This document shows positions 37,653 to 45,761 of a stretch of 64,000 nt of DNA, one piece after another; within the stretch, counting starts at the first letter, position 1; each line of letters opens with the position of its first letter. Position numbers and translations under genes: made by a program. The notes beneath the pieces are model-generated. The model was given only the letters and a program-made list of their open reading frames with translations. It was not told the origin of the DNA and did no database searches. Source of the DNA: Faecalibacterium duncaniae (lineage in GTDB: Bacteria; Bacillota; Clostridia; Oscillospirales; Ruminococcaceae). The DNA lies in assembly GCF_010509575.1 (NCBI RefSeq), contig NZ_CP048437.1, positions 496,001 to 560,000 of the forward strand. The letters are read 5' to 3'.

Positions 37653-37904
37653 ATGAAGTACGATGCAAGAGCCTGCCATTTCAACATGGACACCGGGTGC
37701 GTGGAGCTGCTGCTCCGGGATGGGAGAATGATCTATATTGACTGCACCGGGGTCGAGGATGCGCTGGATGTGACTATGGCGCAGAGGGCAGAGTTAGATT
37801 ATCTCATCTACAATGACCCGCTGGGCTACGCCGATTTGATTCTGAACGGTGACCCAGAGGAATATTTGAAAAATGCAGCCGGGAGCCATGGGTTAGAAGA
37901 TTAA
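37653..37904 (+). CDS. DUF6061-like small protein
   Basis: Encodes 83 residues from ATG 37653, seven bases after GGAGGG. It has Cys-His-Phe-Asn-Met-Asp-Thr-Gly-Cys-Val-Glu, Ile-Asp-Cys-Thr and Asp-Pro-Leu-Gly-Tyr-Ala-Asp-Leu-Ile-Leu-Asn-Gly-Asp-Pro-Glu, the pattern of the DUF6061 family common in Clostridia mobile DNA. Function unknown. Confidence 0.75.
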   Translation: MKYDARACHFNMDTGCVELLLRDGRMIYIDCTGVEDALDVTMAQRAELDYLIYNDPLGYADLILNGDPEEYLKNAAGSHGLED

Positions 37905-37908
37905 GGAC

Positions 37909-37944
37909 AAAAAAATAAGAGGTGTGCCCAACTGGACACACCTC
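37909..37944 (-). terminator. terminator for minus-strand mobilization genes
   Basis: On the minus strand GAGGTGTG and CACACCTC form a stem followed by TTATTTTTTT. Confidence 0.7.
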
Positions 37945-37965
37945 GGTGAGATACATCTATGTAAG

Positions 37966-38004
37966 GCAGGGCGTTCCTTTCATCGGGAGCGTCCTGCTGT
38001 TTTT
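37966..38004 (+). terminator. terminator after DUF6061-like gene
   Basis: GCAGGGCGTTCC and GGGAGCGTCCTGC pair, followed by TGTTTTT. Confidence 0.7.
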
Positions 38005-38179
38005 ATGCTGCAACAGGCAAGGCTTGTAGTGCTTTCTGCTCTTTCAGCCATTCCTCATATTCACGCTGGCCTTCCTCACTGTTGAAAAACTCAACCATGG
38101 AGGGATAAAAGCAACGCGCAAGGGTCTTGATCGCTTCATCCGGGTAGCCGGATTTGTTCGACTTCTTCTTTTTGTTCAA
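38003..38179 (-). CDS. small hypothetical mobilization-associated protein
   Basis: Encodes 58 residues from a TTG start at 38179 preceded by GGAGG. It is basic at the N-terminus (Asn-Lys-Lys-Lys-Lys-Ser-Asn-Lys) and ends in a charged helix (Tyr-Glu-Glu-Trp-Leu-Lys-Glu-Gln-Lys). It begins 17 bp downstream of the relaxase gene and is likely co-transcribed. No family recognised. Confidence 0.6.
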   Translation of the reverse strand: MNKKKKSNKSGYPDEAIKTLARCFYPSMVEFFNSEEGQREYEEWLKEQKALQALPVAA

Positions 38180-38196
38180 ATGGTATCCTCCGAAAA

Positions 38197-39462
38197 TCAA
38201 AGTTCCATATTCTGTCCACGCTTGTGGTTTCGCTGCGGCACATTCATGGTGCGCTCCTGCTTGGGGGCAAGAATCTTTTCCAGAAAGCCACGCACCAGTT
38301 CGGGCGCACGGTGGAGAGCATCCAGATAGGGTTTCACGTCGTACCACAGGTCGTGGTACTTGTTGCTCCAACGAACGGCCTCTTTCTTGGCGGTGGAAAG
38401 TTCTTCTTTCAGGCGGCGGTTCTCCACATCCATCATATAGCCGTGGTCGGCTTGCTTTTTCAGCTTGGAAAACTCTTCTTCGGTCAGCGAATAGTTGCCG
38501 AGAAAGGTGCGCTTACCAATATAATCCAGATCGCGCGCATGAATGAGGGCTTCTTTTGTGAGCGTGACCTTTTTCTGCACAGCGGCAAGTTCCTTTTCGG
38601 TCTTGGAGAGGGTTTTGTTGGTTTGGGTGAGGTGCTGCTCTTTCTGGTCAATCTGGGCGGTCAGAGTGTCCAGTCGCTCCTGCTCCCGCTGGACTTTGAA
38701 CTGGGTGACGGTCAGGTGTTCTTCAGTGCTGCCACGCTCACCGCGCTCTACATCCGTATACCCGGCGTTGCGCATATAGTGGAAGAAATCGTCTTGCAGG
38801 ACACTGTACGACTTCTTCAGGACTGGTTTGCCGTTCTTTTGCAGGACGGGCTCTCCAGCATCGTCCAGCAGGGGCTTGGATGCCCACTTCTTGCTCCGGC
38901 TGACCTGCATGACGGTCTCCTTGACTGTGCCGACCAGTGCCTTGTCCTTGCAGCGTTTCGACCACAGGATCTGCTTTTCCACCACAGGTACATAGACCAC
39001 ATGGAGGTGGTAGTGGTAAACTTCGCGGCCTAGTGCTTCGGTCATGGCACGGTTGATCTCATCGGCGTGCATGACTGCCGAGAGGATATACTGCTCACCA
39101 CCCACGATTTGAACGGCTGCTTTGTAGGCATCCTCATAGAACTGCTTGGCGAACTCGTAGCCACCGTGATTGTCAAAATAGGCTGAGTTGACATCAAAGA
39201 CAAGTTCACAGTAATGGGTGGCATCCGGCTTCAGGCCGCGCGTGGAAATGGTTCCAGCGGCTTCCAGTTGGGCAAATAGGTCAGTGTAGCTGGCAGTAGG
39301 CTTTTTGAAGTGGACGTTCCATGCAGTGCGCTGGGGGATGATGTCGGGGTTCCGATAGCTATCCTTTTCGCGCTCGTTGTGCTGCTGGGTGTTGCCAACA
39401 GACTTGTCCGAAACGGCGAGATTTCGGACACTGGTGCGGTCAATACCATCATTTCTTGCCAA
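38197..39462 (-). CDS. mobV: MobV-type relaxase (plasmid recombination protein)
   Basis: Encodes 421 residues from TTG 39462, eight bases after GAAAGGAGG. It nicks oriT and leads DNA transfer. The relaxase core has Ala-Val-Met-His-Ala-Asp-Glu and, further on, Tyr-His-Tyr-His-Leu-His-Val-Val-Tyr-Val-Pro, the His cluster that binds metal; residues 240-400 are coiled coil. It diverges from an oriT-like site at 39520-39585, as expected for MobV systems. First of two MobV proteins in the island. Confidence 0.88.
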   Translation of the reverse strand: MARNDGIDRTSVRNLAVSDKSVGNTQQHNEREKDSYRNPDIIPQRTAWNVHFKKPTASYTDLFAQLEAAGTISTRGLKPDATHYCELVFDVNSAYFDNHGGYEFAKQFYEDAYKAAVQIVGGEQYILSAVMHADEINRAMTEALGREVYHYHLHVVYVPVVEKQILWSKRCKDKALVGTVKETVMQVSRSKKWASKPLLDDAGEPVLQKNGKPVLKKSYSVLQDDFFHYMRNAGYTDVERGERGSTEEHLTVTQFKVQREQERLDTLTAQIDQKEQHLTQTNKTLSKTEKELAAVQKKVTLTKEALIHARDLDYIGKRTFLGNYSLTEEEFSKLKKQADHGYMMDVENRRLKEELSTAKKEAVRWSNKYHDLWYDVKPYLDALHRAPELVRGFLEKILAPKQERTMNVPQRNHKRGQNMEL

Positions 39463-39519
39463 AGGGCATCCCTCCTTTCGGGGTTCATCGGGAGGTGACG
39501 GGGAACGGAGATGCACTTC

Positions 39520-39585
39520 TGCGGAAGTGTAATAACCCACTATGACACTTTCATCCCTATGGGCTGCAAAGTGTAGTGGGCTCTT
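39520..39585 (-). other. oriT-like region of the outer element
   Basis: Inverted repeats AAGTGT/ACACTT (39525-39550) and CCCACTA-N2-ACACTTT / AAAGTGTAGTGGG (39536-39580) upstream of the MobV gene. AAAGTGTAGTGGG shares 12 of 13 bases with the second oriT-like site (43556-43568). MobV nick sites have this AGTGNG-TTA layout, seen here on the minus strand as TAGTGGGTTATTA. Confidence 0.65.
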
Positions 39586-39661
39586 CGAGGACTCTCCGAG
39601 GGGGAACGTCTCCTGCGGGAGAGCTACGATCAAATTCGCACAATGCGAACTTGATTGCTCC

Positions 39662-39810
39662 GTACGCATCTGAAAAAATTGCGTACGGACTTCAAATAAC
39701 CCGTACGGTCTGTACGGCGTACGGAAATCCGAAATATAAACGATAGCACGTTTTAATTTGCTTCGATTTTCCGTACAGGTGCGTACAAGTACAGACCGTA
39801 CAGGTTGTAC
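39662..39810. other. cluster of ten GTAC motifs
   Basis: GTAC occurs at 39662, 39683, 39703, 39712, 39719, 39773, 39783, 39789, 39798 and 39807, several inside CCGTACGG or CGTACAGG palindromes. It lies in a 690-bp gap without genes (39463-40148) between the relaxase and the XRE gene. It looks like an array of binding sites or a replication-origin-like region; the rest of the gap contains oriT and no coding sequence. Confidence 0.75.
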
Positions 39811-40148
39811 GAACTTCTTCCGTGAAAAAAATGCACTTTTTACGGACAGGGGTGGACAAGCGGTTCGATGCCTACAAAACCCCGCACCCTGCGACCACCG
39901 GGCAGGGCGGTGTTATGTGTTGCACCAGAGTACCCAGCGTGGGAACTCTGGTGTTTTTTGCTTCCTGCCTGAATATACGGAAAATTTTGCAGGAAAGGTG
40001 AAAAAGCGGCAGAACTGCAACGGAAAAAGAAAAAAGCCCTTACTGGTTGCAGATTTGCAACAGCAAGGGCGGAGAGGTAACCGTATATTGAACAAAACGG
40101 CAGAGCGTATTATAATGAGGAAAAAGCTCAAAAAGGAGGGCCGACCAC

Positions 40149-40979
40149 ATGGCACAGGAATATCTGCCCGCACCGTCCAACGTCCGTCTTGCGGACTTGA
40201 TGAAAGAACACAATATCAGCCAACCGGAGCTTGCCAAGGAAATCGGCTGCTCCAAAAGCACCATCAACCGCTTTATCAGTGGTGCGAAAGGAACCCTGAC
40301 CCATGAGCAGGTGCTGAAGATCGCAAGGCTGTTCAACGTATCTACGGATTTCCTGCTGGGAGAAACCAACATCCCCGACCGCAAAAATTACGACATTGCC
40401 GAACTGGGCTTGTCCGTAGAAGCTGCAAAGAACCTCTACACAGGGCGTGTCAATACAGAGGTGGTCAATCTGCTGCTGGAAAATACCCGTTTCGCAGAGC
40501 TTACTTACCGCATAGCGCAGTATTTTGATGATACCTTTGCATCCGGTATCGCGGCACAGAACGCCATGCTCACGACATTGAGCACCCTGCTGCGCACAAG
40601 GGTCAAGACCCCGGAGGCAGCCAAAGCCGCAAAGGACATCAGCCTTCGGAGAAAGCCGGTGTATCAAGGTGATCTTGATGATATCGAGATGTACTTCATG
40701 GCGGCGGTCAAGGAAATCAAAAAGGGCATCGGGAGCCATTACGCCGAACAGGAAGCCATGAGCAAGAAAGTGGCCGAGAAGATGTTCACCGAATTGACCA
40801 AAGGGCAGGATGTGCAGCACCCAACGATCACGGCAGAGCAGTTGACGGATGCAATGTTGGACAGCGTTTCGGGCATGGAAGGAGCTACGCCGGAAGCACT
40901 GGAACAGCTGCGAAGCGGTCTGCTGGGAATCTTGCAGTCTGCCGCAGAGCAGGAAAACGCCCATGAAGCAGACGAATGA
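40149..40979 (+). CDS. XRE-family regulator with helical C-terminal domain
   Basis: Encodes 276 residues; AAAAGGAGG precedes ATG 40149. Residues 10-75 are a helix-turn-helix (Ile-Ser-Gln-Pro-Glu-Leu-Ala-Lys-Glu-Ile, Ser-Thr-Ile-Asn-Arg-Phe-Ile-Ser-Gly). The C-terminal 200 residues are mostly helical with no known motif. Its 3' end overlaps the sigma-factor gene by 17 bp. It likely controls the element. The related protein at 45760-46560 in the nested element has the same overall plan. Confidence 0.85.
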   Translation: MAQEYLPAPSNVRLADLMKEHNISQPELAKEIGCSKSTINRFISGAKGTLTHEQVLKIARLFNVSTDFLLGETNIPDRKNYDIAELGLSVEAAKNLYTGRVNTEVVNLLLENTRFAELTYRIAQYFDDTFASGIAAQNAMLTTLSTLLRTRVKTPEAAKAAKDISLRRKPVYQGDLDDIEMYFMAAVKEIKKGIGSHYAEQEAMSKKVAEKMFTELTKGQDVQHPTITAEQLTDAMLDSVSGMEGATPEALEQLRSGLLGILQSAAEQENAHEADE

Positions 40980-41628
40980 ACGGCTTTGTGCGCTGGCACA
41001 GAAAGGCGATGCTGCCGCGCTGGACAGCCTGATCGACAACAACAAGTCCTTTATCGGCAAGGTGGCGAATGACCTTTTTCGCAGCATGAATCTGGCACAG
41101 GCTGGCCTGAACCTTGACACGGACGATTTGAAACAGGCAGGGAATATGGGCTTGTGGAAAGCCGTGCCGAAGTTCGATGCGGCGCGCGGCATGAAGTTCC
41201 TGACCTATGCGGCTCCTGCTATCCGTAACGCCATGATGGATATGGTTCGGGATGCCTTTACTGCTTTTGAGCAGCGGATGGTGACGGAGGATAAGGACGG
41301 TATCTGCTGCCAGCGCGTTTCGCTGGACGATGTTCTGCCGGGAGAGGAACAACTGCGGCGCATCGAAGCCATAGCCGACCCCTACGCCATGCAGCCGCAG
41401 ACCATTATGGAGGAACAGGAATTGCGCCGGGAACTGTACGATGGTCTGAAACGGCTGACCCAACGGGAGCAGACCTATCTGCTGTACCGCTATGGCTTCA
41501 CCGATGGCGAGGAACATCCGCTGATCGGCACGGCGATATATTTCCACCTGACAAAAGGCCGCGCCCAAAAGACCGAGGAACAGGCTATGGATAACCTGTG
41601 GCTGGAATTGCCGTGGTGGTTTATCTGA
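40963..41628 (+). CDS. sigma-70-like factor of the element
   Basis: Encodes 221 residues from ATG 40963. Region 2 is clear: Asp-Leu-Lys-Gln-Ala-Gly-Asn-Met-Gly-Leu-Trp-Lys-Ala-Val then Phe-Leu-Thr-Tyr-Ala-Ala-Pro-Ala-Ile-Arg-Asn-Ala. Region 4 is weaker (Leu-Thr-Gln-Arg-Glu-Gln-Thr-Tyr-Leu-Leu-Tyr-Arg-Tyr-Gly-Phe) and the tail ends Glu-Leu-Pro-Trp-Trp-Phe-Ile. Such factors are found in Clostridia conjugative elements. The last 40 bp of the gene are repeated at 52181-52220. Confidence 0.85.
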   Translation: MKQTNERLCALAQKGDAAALDSLIDNNKSFIGKVANDLFRSMNLAQAGLNLDTDDLKQAGNMGLWKAVPKFDAARGMKFLTYAAPAIRNAMMDMVRDAFTAFEQRMVTEDKDGICCQRVSLDDVLPGEEQLRRIEAIADPYAMQPQTIMEEQELRRELYDGLKRLTQREQTYLLYRYGFTDGEEHPLIGTAIYFHLTKGRAQKTEEQAMDNLWLELPWWFI

Positions 41629-41695
41629 GTGAAAAGAAAAATCGTGATTGTGCTACAAGTTTTCTGGAAATTTATGTGCAGCTATACGATTTTGA
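41586..41695 (+). repeat. sigma-tail repeat, copy A
   Basis: 110 bp covering the last 14 codons of the sigma gene and the sequence after it. It matches 52181-52290 with two mismatches, and its second half matches 42333-42390. A 28-codon frame starting GTG AAA AGA AAA lies in copies A and C. Confidence 0.85.
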
Positions 41696-41807
41696 GGAAT
41701 TTTGTAGACGGATGAAACAAAATAGGATTAAATCTAAGTATCTAAGGAACGTTGATTTCACGAAGCTGCTGATTACCGACTGTAGGATTTGAGGAGGATG
41801 CCGTTTT

Positions 41808-42272
41808 ATGAAAATTACACGAGATAAAATGTTTTTTTCAAAAGATCTTATTCATACACTGGCATATGTCGGAATGTTCGTGGCGGCAATTATATCGGTT
41901 GGAGCGTGTAAGTCTGGTATTTGGGTGGCTGCGATATTAGCATGGATTGTAGCAGGTATAATTATCGGATTGGCGATTATTTCCGACTATAAAAAGGCAG
42001 AACTTTTGAAAAATGGAACAAGAATCATCGGAAAGGTTACAGCAACAAAACGAGTACATATAAAATTTCATATGAGTACCTACCACCTTGCCGATGAAGA
42101 TGTAATCTATCCATATGTGGTACATTATCAGTATAAAGTTAAAGGTGAAACCTATAATGGAAAGTCGCAGTGGTTTTGGTTCAATCCATGTATTCCGAAA
42201 GGGGCACCAATAAAAATTCTAGTAGACCCAAAGAATCCGGCCCGAAGTACAGTTCTCAAACCAGAAAGCTAA
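41808..42272 (+). CDS. DUF3592-like membrane protein
   Basis: Encodes 154 residues, AT-rich compared with neighbours; GAGGAGG lies 11 bases before ATG 41808. Two membrane helices (about 18-35 and 38-58), then a soluble domain with Tyr-Pro-Tyr-Val-Val-His-Tyr-Gln-Tyr-Lys and Lys-Ile-Leu-Val-Asp-Pro-Lys-Asn-Pro-Ala, the DUF3592 signature. It follows copy A of the sigma-tail repeat. Function unknown. Confidence 0.75.
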   Translation: MKITRDKMFFSKDLIHTLAYVGMFVAAIISVGACKSGIWVAAILAWIVAGIIIGLAIISDYKKAELLKNGTRIIGKVTATKRVHIKFHMSTYHLADEDVIYPYVVHYQYKVKGETYNGKSQWFWFNPCIPKGAPIKILVDPKNPARSTVLKPES

Positions 42273-42326
42273 AGATGGCTTTCAATCGAGGTAAAACAAA
42301 AAGTTTATCCTTATAGCGTGTTTATT

Positions 42327-42450
42327 TAAAAGAAGATTGCGATTGTGCTACAAATTTTCAGGAAGTTTATGTGCATCTATACGATTTTGAAAAATTTTGT
42401 GGACAAACGAAATAAATCAGGCTTAAATTTCGTTATCTAAACAAAAAAGC
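42327..42450 (+). repeat. sigma-tail repeat, copy B
   Basis: Diverged copy lacking the sigma codons; shares GATTGTGCTACAA and ACGATTTTGAAAA with copies A and C, and GAAATAAA...CAGGCTTAAA...TTCGTTAT with C. It lies before the membrane-protein gene at 42554. Confidence 0.75.
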
Positions 42451-42467
42451 AAGGCGGGAAGGTTTGA

Positions 42468-42536
42468 TGATTTGTAAAAAATGAGGGCATAAAAATAAAG
42501 TAGGCGTTTGATATTTCCAGCAATGTGGGCAGTAGT
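42468..42536 (+). pseudogene. remnant of a zinc-ribbon protein start
   Basis: The frame reads Met-Ile-Cys-Lys-Lys-stop-Gly-His-Lys-Asn-Lys-Val-Gly-Val-stop-Tyr-Phe-Gln-Gln-Cys-Gly, i.e. a Cys-x2-Cys-Gly...Cys-x2-Cys-Gly zinc ribbon in which codons for Cys have become TGA and others. Confidence 0.4.
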
Positions 42537-42553
42537 GAAAGAAGGTATAGAAA

Positions 42554-42943
42554 ATGAAGAAAACTTTATATACATTTTTGGTTTGGAATTTTCTGTTGTT
42601 TGTAGCTGGTTTAAGTGATATTGTTTTTTATAGAAATCTTACATCGGTAGAAGGTATGACAATAAGCTGGACCCAGCCAGCGCTTGTAAGTATTACTTCA
42701 TTTTTAATATTGCTTTCAATATATTATGGGATGCACCAGCTCCTTTTCGGGAAAAATTTTTATTTGAAACTGGAAATCAAGCAGGAAGACATAGATAAAT
42801 TGCGAAATTCAATTTATGATTTTCTGAAAAAAGGCGAAATTGACCCCGAAAAATTGCAGCAACACTTGAAGTGTTTGATAATTGCTGAAGTTGTTTTGTG
42901 GGGTGGATTCATCGTTTACTTATTTATATCAAAGGGCTACTAA
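42554..42943 (+). CDS. small membrane protein of island cargo
   Basis: Encodes 129 residues; GAAAGAAGG precedes ATG 42554. Three membrane helices (5-25, 42-62, 107-125) and a cytosolic helical segment with Lys-Gln-Glu-Asp-Ile-Asp-Lys-Leu. AT-rich and unlike flanking genes, so recently acquired. It follows copy B of the repeat. No family recognised; an immunity-type role is one guess. Between 42944 and 43131 only a short gene scrap is seen (frame ending Tyr-Arg-Leu-Ala-Leu-Lys-Thr-Thr-Glu-Ala-Leu-Arg). Confidence 0.6.
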   Translation: MKKTLYTFLVWNFLLFVAGLSDIVFYRNLTSVEGMTISWTQPALVSITSFLILLSIYYGMHQLLFGKNFYLKLEIKQEDIDKLRNSIYDFLKKGEIDPEKLQQHLKCLIIAEVVLWGGFIVYLFISKGY

Positions 42944-43131
42944 TTTTCAATTCTAATAATGGGGTAAAGTGGTACGAATGAAAAAGATACAGAACTTTTT
43001 CTCGACGATTTTGCAAAAGCTGTGGAAAAGTTCGATAACTATCGTTTAGCATTAAAAACTACGGAAGCTTTACGCTGAAAGCTGTAACTTTAAGCAGACC
43101 GGAAAGCTTATAATGAGGGTAGAACAGAAAT

Positions 43132-43410
43132 ATGACCAACGAAGATACCACTGATTTTGACGAGCACTTCGCTAAAATTTCGTCCTATATTGTGGACACA
43201 TTGCACGGCGTTCCACTTGAGATGACCGAGGATGAAAAAGAACAATTTCGCATACAGGTTATTTCAAATCAGTATGCAGAACGGTTGCTAAGTGAAGCCG
43301 AAAAGACAGAAACGTATAGAGGTTTATCAAAAATTGATATTCTCCATACAGTTTCTATCCCTCAACTGGCTAGAACAATCCCACTTAAAGGTTTGAATCT
43401 CAGTTTAGGT
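43132..43410 (+). pseudogene. 5' part of gene split by the inner element
   Basis: 93 codons of an acidic soluble protein (Asp-Glu-His-Phe-Ala-Lys-Ile-Ser-Ser-Tyr-Ile, ...Ile-Pro-Leu-Lys-Gly-Leu-Asn-Leu-Ser-Leu-Gly). The frame runs on into the inner element, but the true 3' part lies at 51026-51166. Joining the two at the GT core gives one 139-residue ORF without a stop. Family unknown. Confidence 0.8.
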
Positions 43411-43550
43411 CAGTTTACAAGGAACTACACGCAGACCGTGAAACGGGCTGCTGACAACAAACGGCGCTATGCTCCCGGCTGGGTGCATAGCACCTGTTTG
43501 TTGCGGGGGTTTCCAAAGGGGGCAGCGCCCCATTTGGCACACGACTTTGC

Positions 43551-43578
43551 GGAGCAAAGTGTAGTGTGTTATACGCTC
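43551..43578 (+). other. oriT-like site of the inner element
   Basis: GAGCAAAGTGTAGTGTGTTA continues with TACGC; the AGTGTG-TTA core is the MobV nick-site pattern. The matching relaxase gene is at 48225-49169. The 43580-44150 stretch has no convincing gene but several hairpins, e.g. GGCGGGAAAGCC/GGCTTTCCCGCC at 43979-44010. Confidence 0.7.
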
Positions 43579-44153
43579 TGTCGGCGTTGCCCTGAAAATA
43601 CCGTTGCCGCCGGGGAGGGCAAGGGCATTTGACGCGGCAGGAAAGCAGGGCTTTGTTTGGGGCTGGTAAGCCGGAAACAAAGGGCTGATTTCAGCAGCAG
43701 ACAGGGCGTATTATGAAAGCCCCCGTCCCTCGTCCTCCGCCCCCGGCCTATGGGACAAAAAGTCCCAAAGCTCTGGACACCGTGACCAGATGTGTGGCCA
43801 CACTCCGGGAAAAGTAGCAGGACGGCAGGAAACCGTCAAGGCTGAAATGAATGGGCTGACGCCCGGCCTTGACCGTTCCCCGCCGCCCCGCTGGATGGGT
43901 GGACAAGGTGGCCAATCCCTAAAAGTGTTTGGCCGCACTCGTTCATTTTGGGGCCTTTCTTCTCCCAAAATTGAAATGGGCGGGAAAGCCCTAAAATGGC
44001 TTTCCCGCCTTGATTACCCATTAGCAAAGACGGGCGAGACTGTCAACGGCGGCGCTGAAAGCGCCGTTCATCTTGACCGTTGACTGGCTCGCCTGGCTTT
44101 GCTACTGCCCGTAAGAGATGGAAAAACAAGATGGAAAACAAGGTTAAAAATGG

Positions 44154-44458
44154 TTGACAAGTCTATCGGATGTGTGTTATACTGTGCGACAGTTTGAGAT
44201 TGGAAGGAGGCTTACGTGTGTTAATTTGTGTACGCTAATAAGCAATAAAAAGTAGAAGTACCTTTCCACATGATGGTGGGCTTTTTTTGCGTGCGTATGC
44301 AAAGGAACACGTAGGTTTGACACGAGCAGTCTTTGAACTGTATCGTGGTGTTTTTTCGTGCTTTGTTGTTATGCAGGCGTCTGCCCTCTCTGTGGGACAA
44401 CGCCTGCTTTTTATTGCAGAAACAAAGGAACAATGCAATAAAAAAGGAGGTTCGCATT
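44154..44458 (+). promoter_or_regulatory. promoter and attenuator-like leader of mef-like gene
   Basis: TTGACA (44154-44159) and TATACT (44178-44183), spacer 18 bp. GGAAGGAGG then leads a six-codon frame Met-Leu-Ile-Cys-Val-Arg (GTG 44218, stop 44236-44238). Three terminator-like hairpins with T runs follow: around 44268-44288, CACGAGCAGT/ACTGTATCGTG with T6 at 44324-44355, and GCAGGCGT/ACGCCTGC with T5 at 44371-44414. The efflux gene starts at 44459. Confidence 0.7.
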
Positions 44459-45679
44459 ATGACCCAAAACAACAATTCATGGAGAAAAACTTATTTTACA
44501 CTTCTTGCCGGACAAGCAATATCCTTTATTAGCAGCGGTATTTTGCAAATGGCCATTATCTTTTATTTGGTTGCGAAAACTAATTCTGCAATCATATTGA
44601 CGGCGGCAACACTGATTGGATTTTTGCCGCAAGCCTGTTTAGGCCCGTTTGCAGGTGCTTTTGTTGACCGGCACAGCCGTAAAAGCGTAATGATTGGTGC
44701 GGATTTGATAATTGCCGCCGCTGGCGGTATTCTGGCGCTGGTGGCGTTTTACATGGAATTGCCCGTATGGTCTATTATGGTTGTCCTGTTAATCCGAAGT
44801 GCGGGAACTGCTTTTCATTCTCCAGCATTCAGCGCAGCAACACCTATGATTGTGCCAAAAGAGGAACTTACAAAATGCGCTGGTTACACGCAGACCATGC
44901 AAGCAGTAAGTGCGATTATCAGTCCAGCTGCCGCAGCGTTTTTATATGCTGTTTGGCCTCTTAATGCAATTATATTGTTAGATATTGTGGGTGCAATCCT
45001 TGCCTGTGTGACTGTTGCGATTTCGTCCATACCAACGCCTGAACTATGTCCAGAAACGAAAAGACAACAGTTTTTACAGGATATGAAAGAGGGGTATGTG
45101 GTATTAAAGCAAAACAGGGGCCTCTTTGCTCTGCTCTGGATTGGTGTAATTTATATGTTCTTTTATATGCCAATCAGTACGCTTTTTCCTCTCATCTGTA
45201 TGTCATACTTCAAAGGAACACCGGCCCATGCCTCTGCCGCTGAAATTGCTTTTGCGGTTGGTATGCTGCTTGGCGGAGTCATTCTGAGCATTTGGGGCGG
45301 TTTTAAGAAACGGCGGTACACCATCGGTCTTTCCGTTCTCCTGATGGGCGTTAGCAATATGCTCTCCGGGCTTTTGCCGCCAGACGCATTTCTTGTCTTT
45401 GTTGTGTGCTGTACTGTTATGGGAATTTCCGCTCCATTTTACGGTGTGCAAAATGCGATTTTTCAAGAAACGGTCAAACCAGAATATCTGGGGAGAGTTT
45501 TTTCTCTACTGACAAGCGCCGCTTCCCTCGCCATGCCGTTTGGCCTTGTCATTTCCGGGCCTCTGGCGGAGCGGCTGGGAGTTGAGAAATGGTTTGTCAT
45601 TTGCGGAATTGGCATTATCATCGTTGCGCTTGCCGTATTTTTACTACCCGGTTTGAGAGAGATTGACAATACGCAATAA
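44459..45679 (+). CDS. Mef-family MFS efflux transporter
   Basis: Encodes 406 residues; AAAAGGAGG lies eight bases before ATG 44459. Twelve predicted membrane helices. It resembles Mef(A) macrolide efflux proteins along its length: Ala-Gly-Gln-Ala-Ile-Ser, Leu-Gln-Met-Ala-Ile-Ile-Phe-Tyr-Leu, Val-Asp-Arg-His-Ser-Arg-Lys, Met-Ile-Gly-Ala-Asp-Leu-Ile-Ile-Ala-Ala-Ala-Gly and Lys-Pro-Glu-Tyr-Leu-Gly-Arg-Val-Phe-Ser-Leu. Probably exports macrolides by proton motive force; no msr(D) partner gene follows. The long leader suggests drug-induced expression. Confidence 0.88.
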   Translation: MTQNNNSWRKTYFTLLAGQAISFISSGILQMAIIFYLVAKTNSAIILTAATLIGFLPQACLGPFAGAFVDRHSRKSVMIGADLIIAAAGGILALVAFYMELPVWSIMVVLLIRSAGTAFHSPAFSAATPMIVPKEELTKCAGYTQTMQAVSAIISPAAAAFLYAVWPLNAIILLDIVGAILACVTVAISSIPTPELCPETKRQQFLQDMKEGYVVLKQNRGLFALLWIGVIYMFFYMPISTLFPLICMSYFKGTPAHASAAEIAFAVGMLLGGVILSIWGGFKKRRYTIGLSVLLMGVSNMLSGLLPPDAFLVFVVCCTVMGISAPFYGVQNAIFQETVKPEYLGRVFSLLTSAASLAMPFGLVISGPLAERLGVEKWFVICGIGIIIVALAVFLLPGLREIDNTQ

Positions 45680-45707
45680 TCAACTGCACCTTTTTCTATT
45701 ACTAAAC

Positions 45708-45761
45708 AAAATGCCTGGATGGTGGTTCTGAAAAACCAGAACCGCCGTTCAGGCATTTTTT
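45708..45761. terminator. bidirectional terminator between mef-like and XRE genes
   Basis: AAAATGCCTG(A/G)... arms with GGTTCTG/CAGAACC inner stem and T run on both sides; convergent genes share it. Confidence 0.85.

Noticed and set aside
42978..43049. 23-codon cationic peptide frame
   Set aside because: Overlaps a better-looking protein scrap in another frame and lacks a ribosome site, so probably gene debris.
43580..44150. Short open frames in the mobilization region of the inner element
   Set aside because: No ribosome sites, frames overlap strong hairpins; more likely non-coding transfer DNA.
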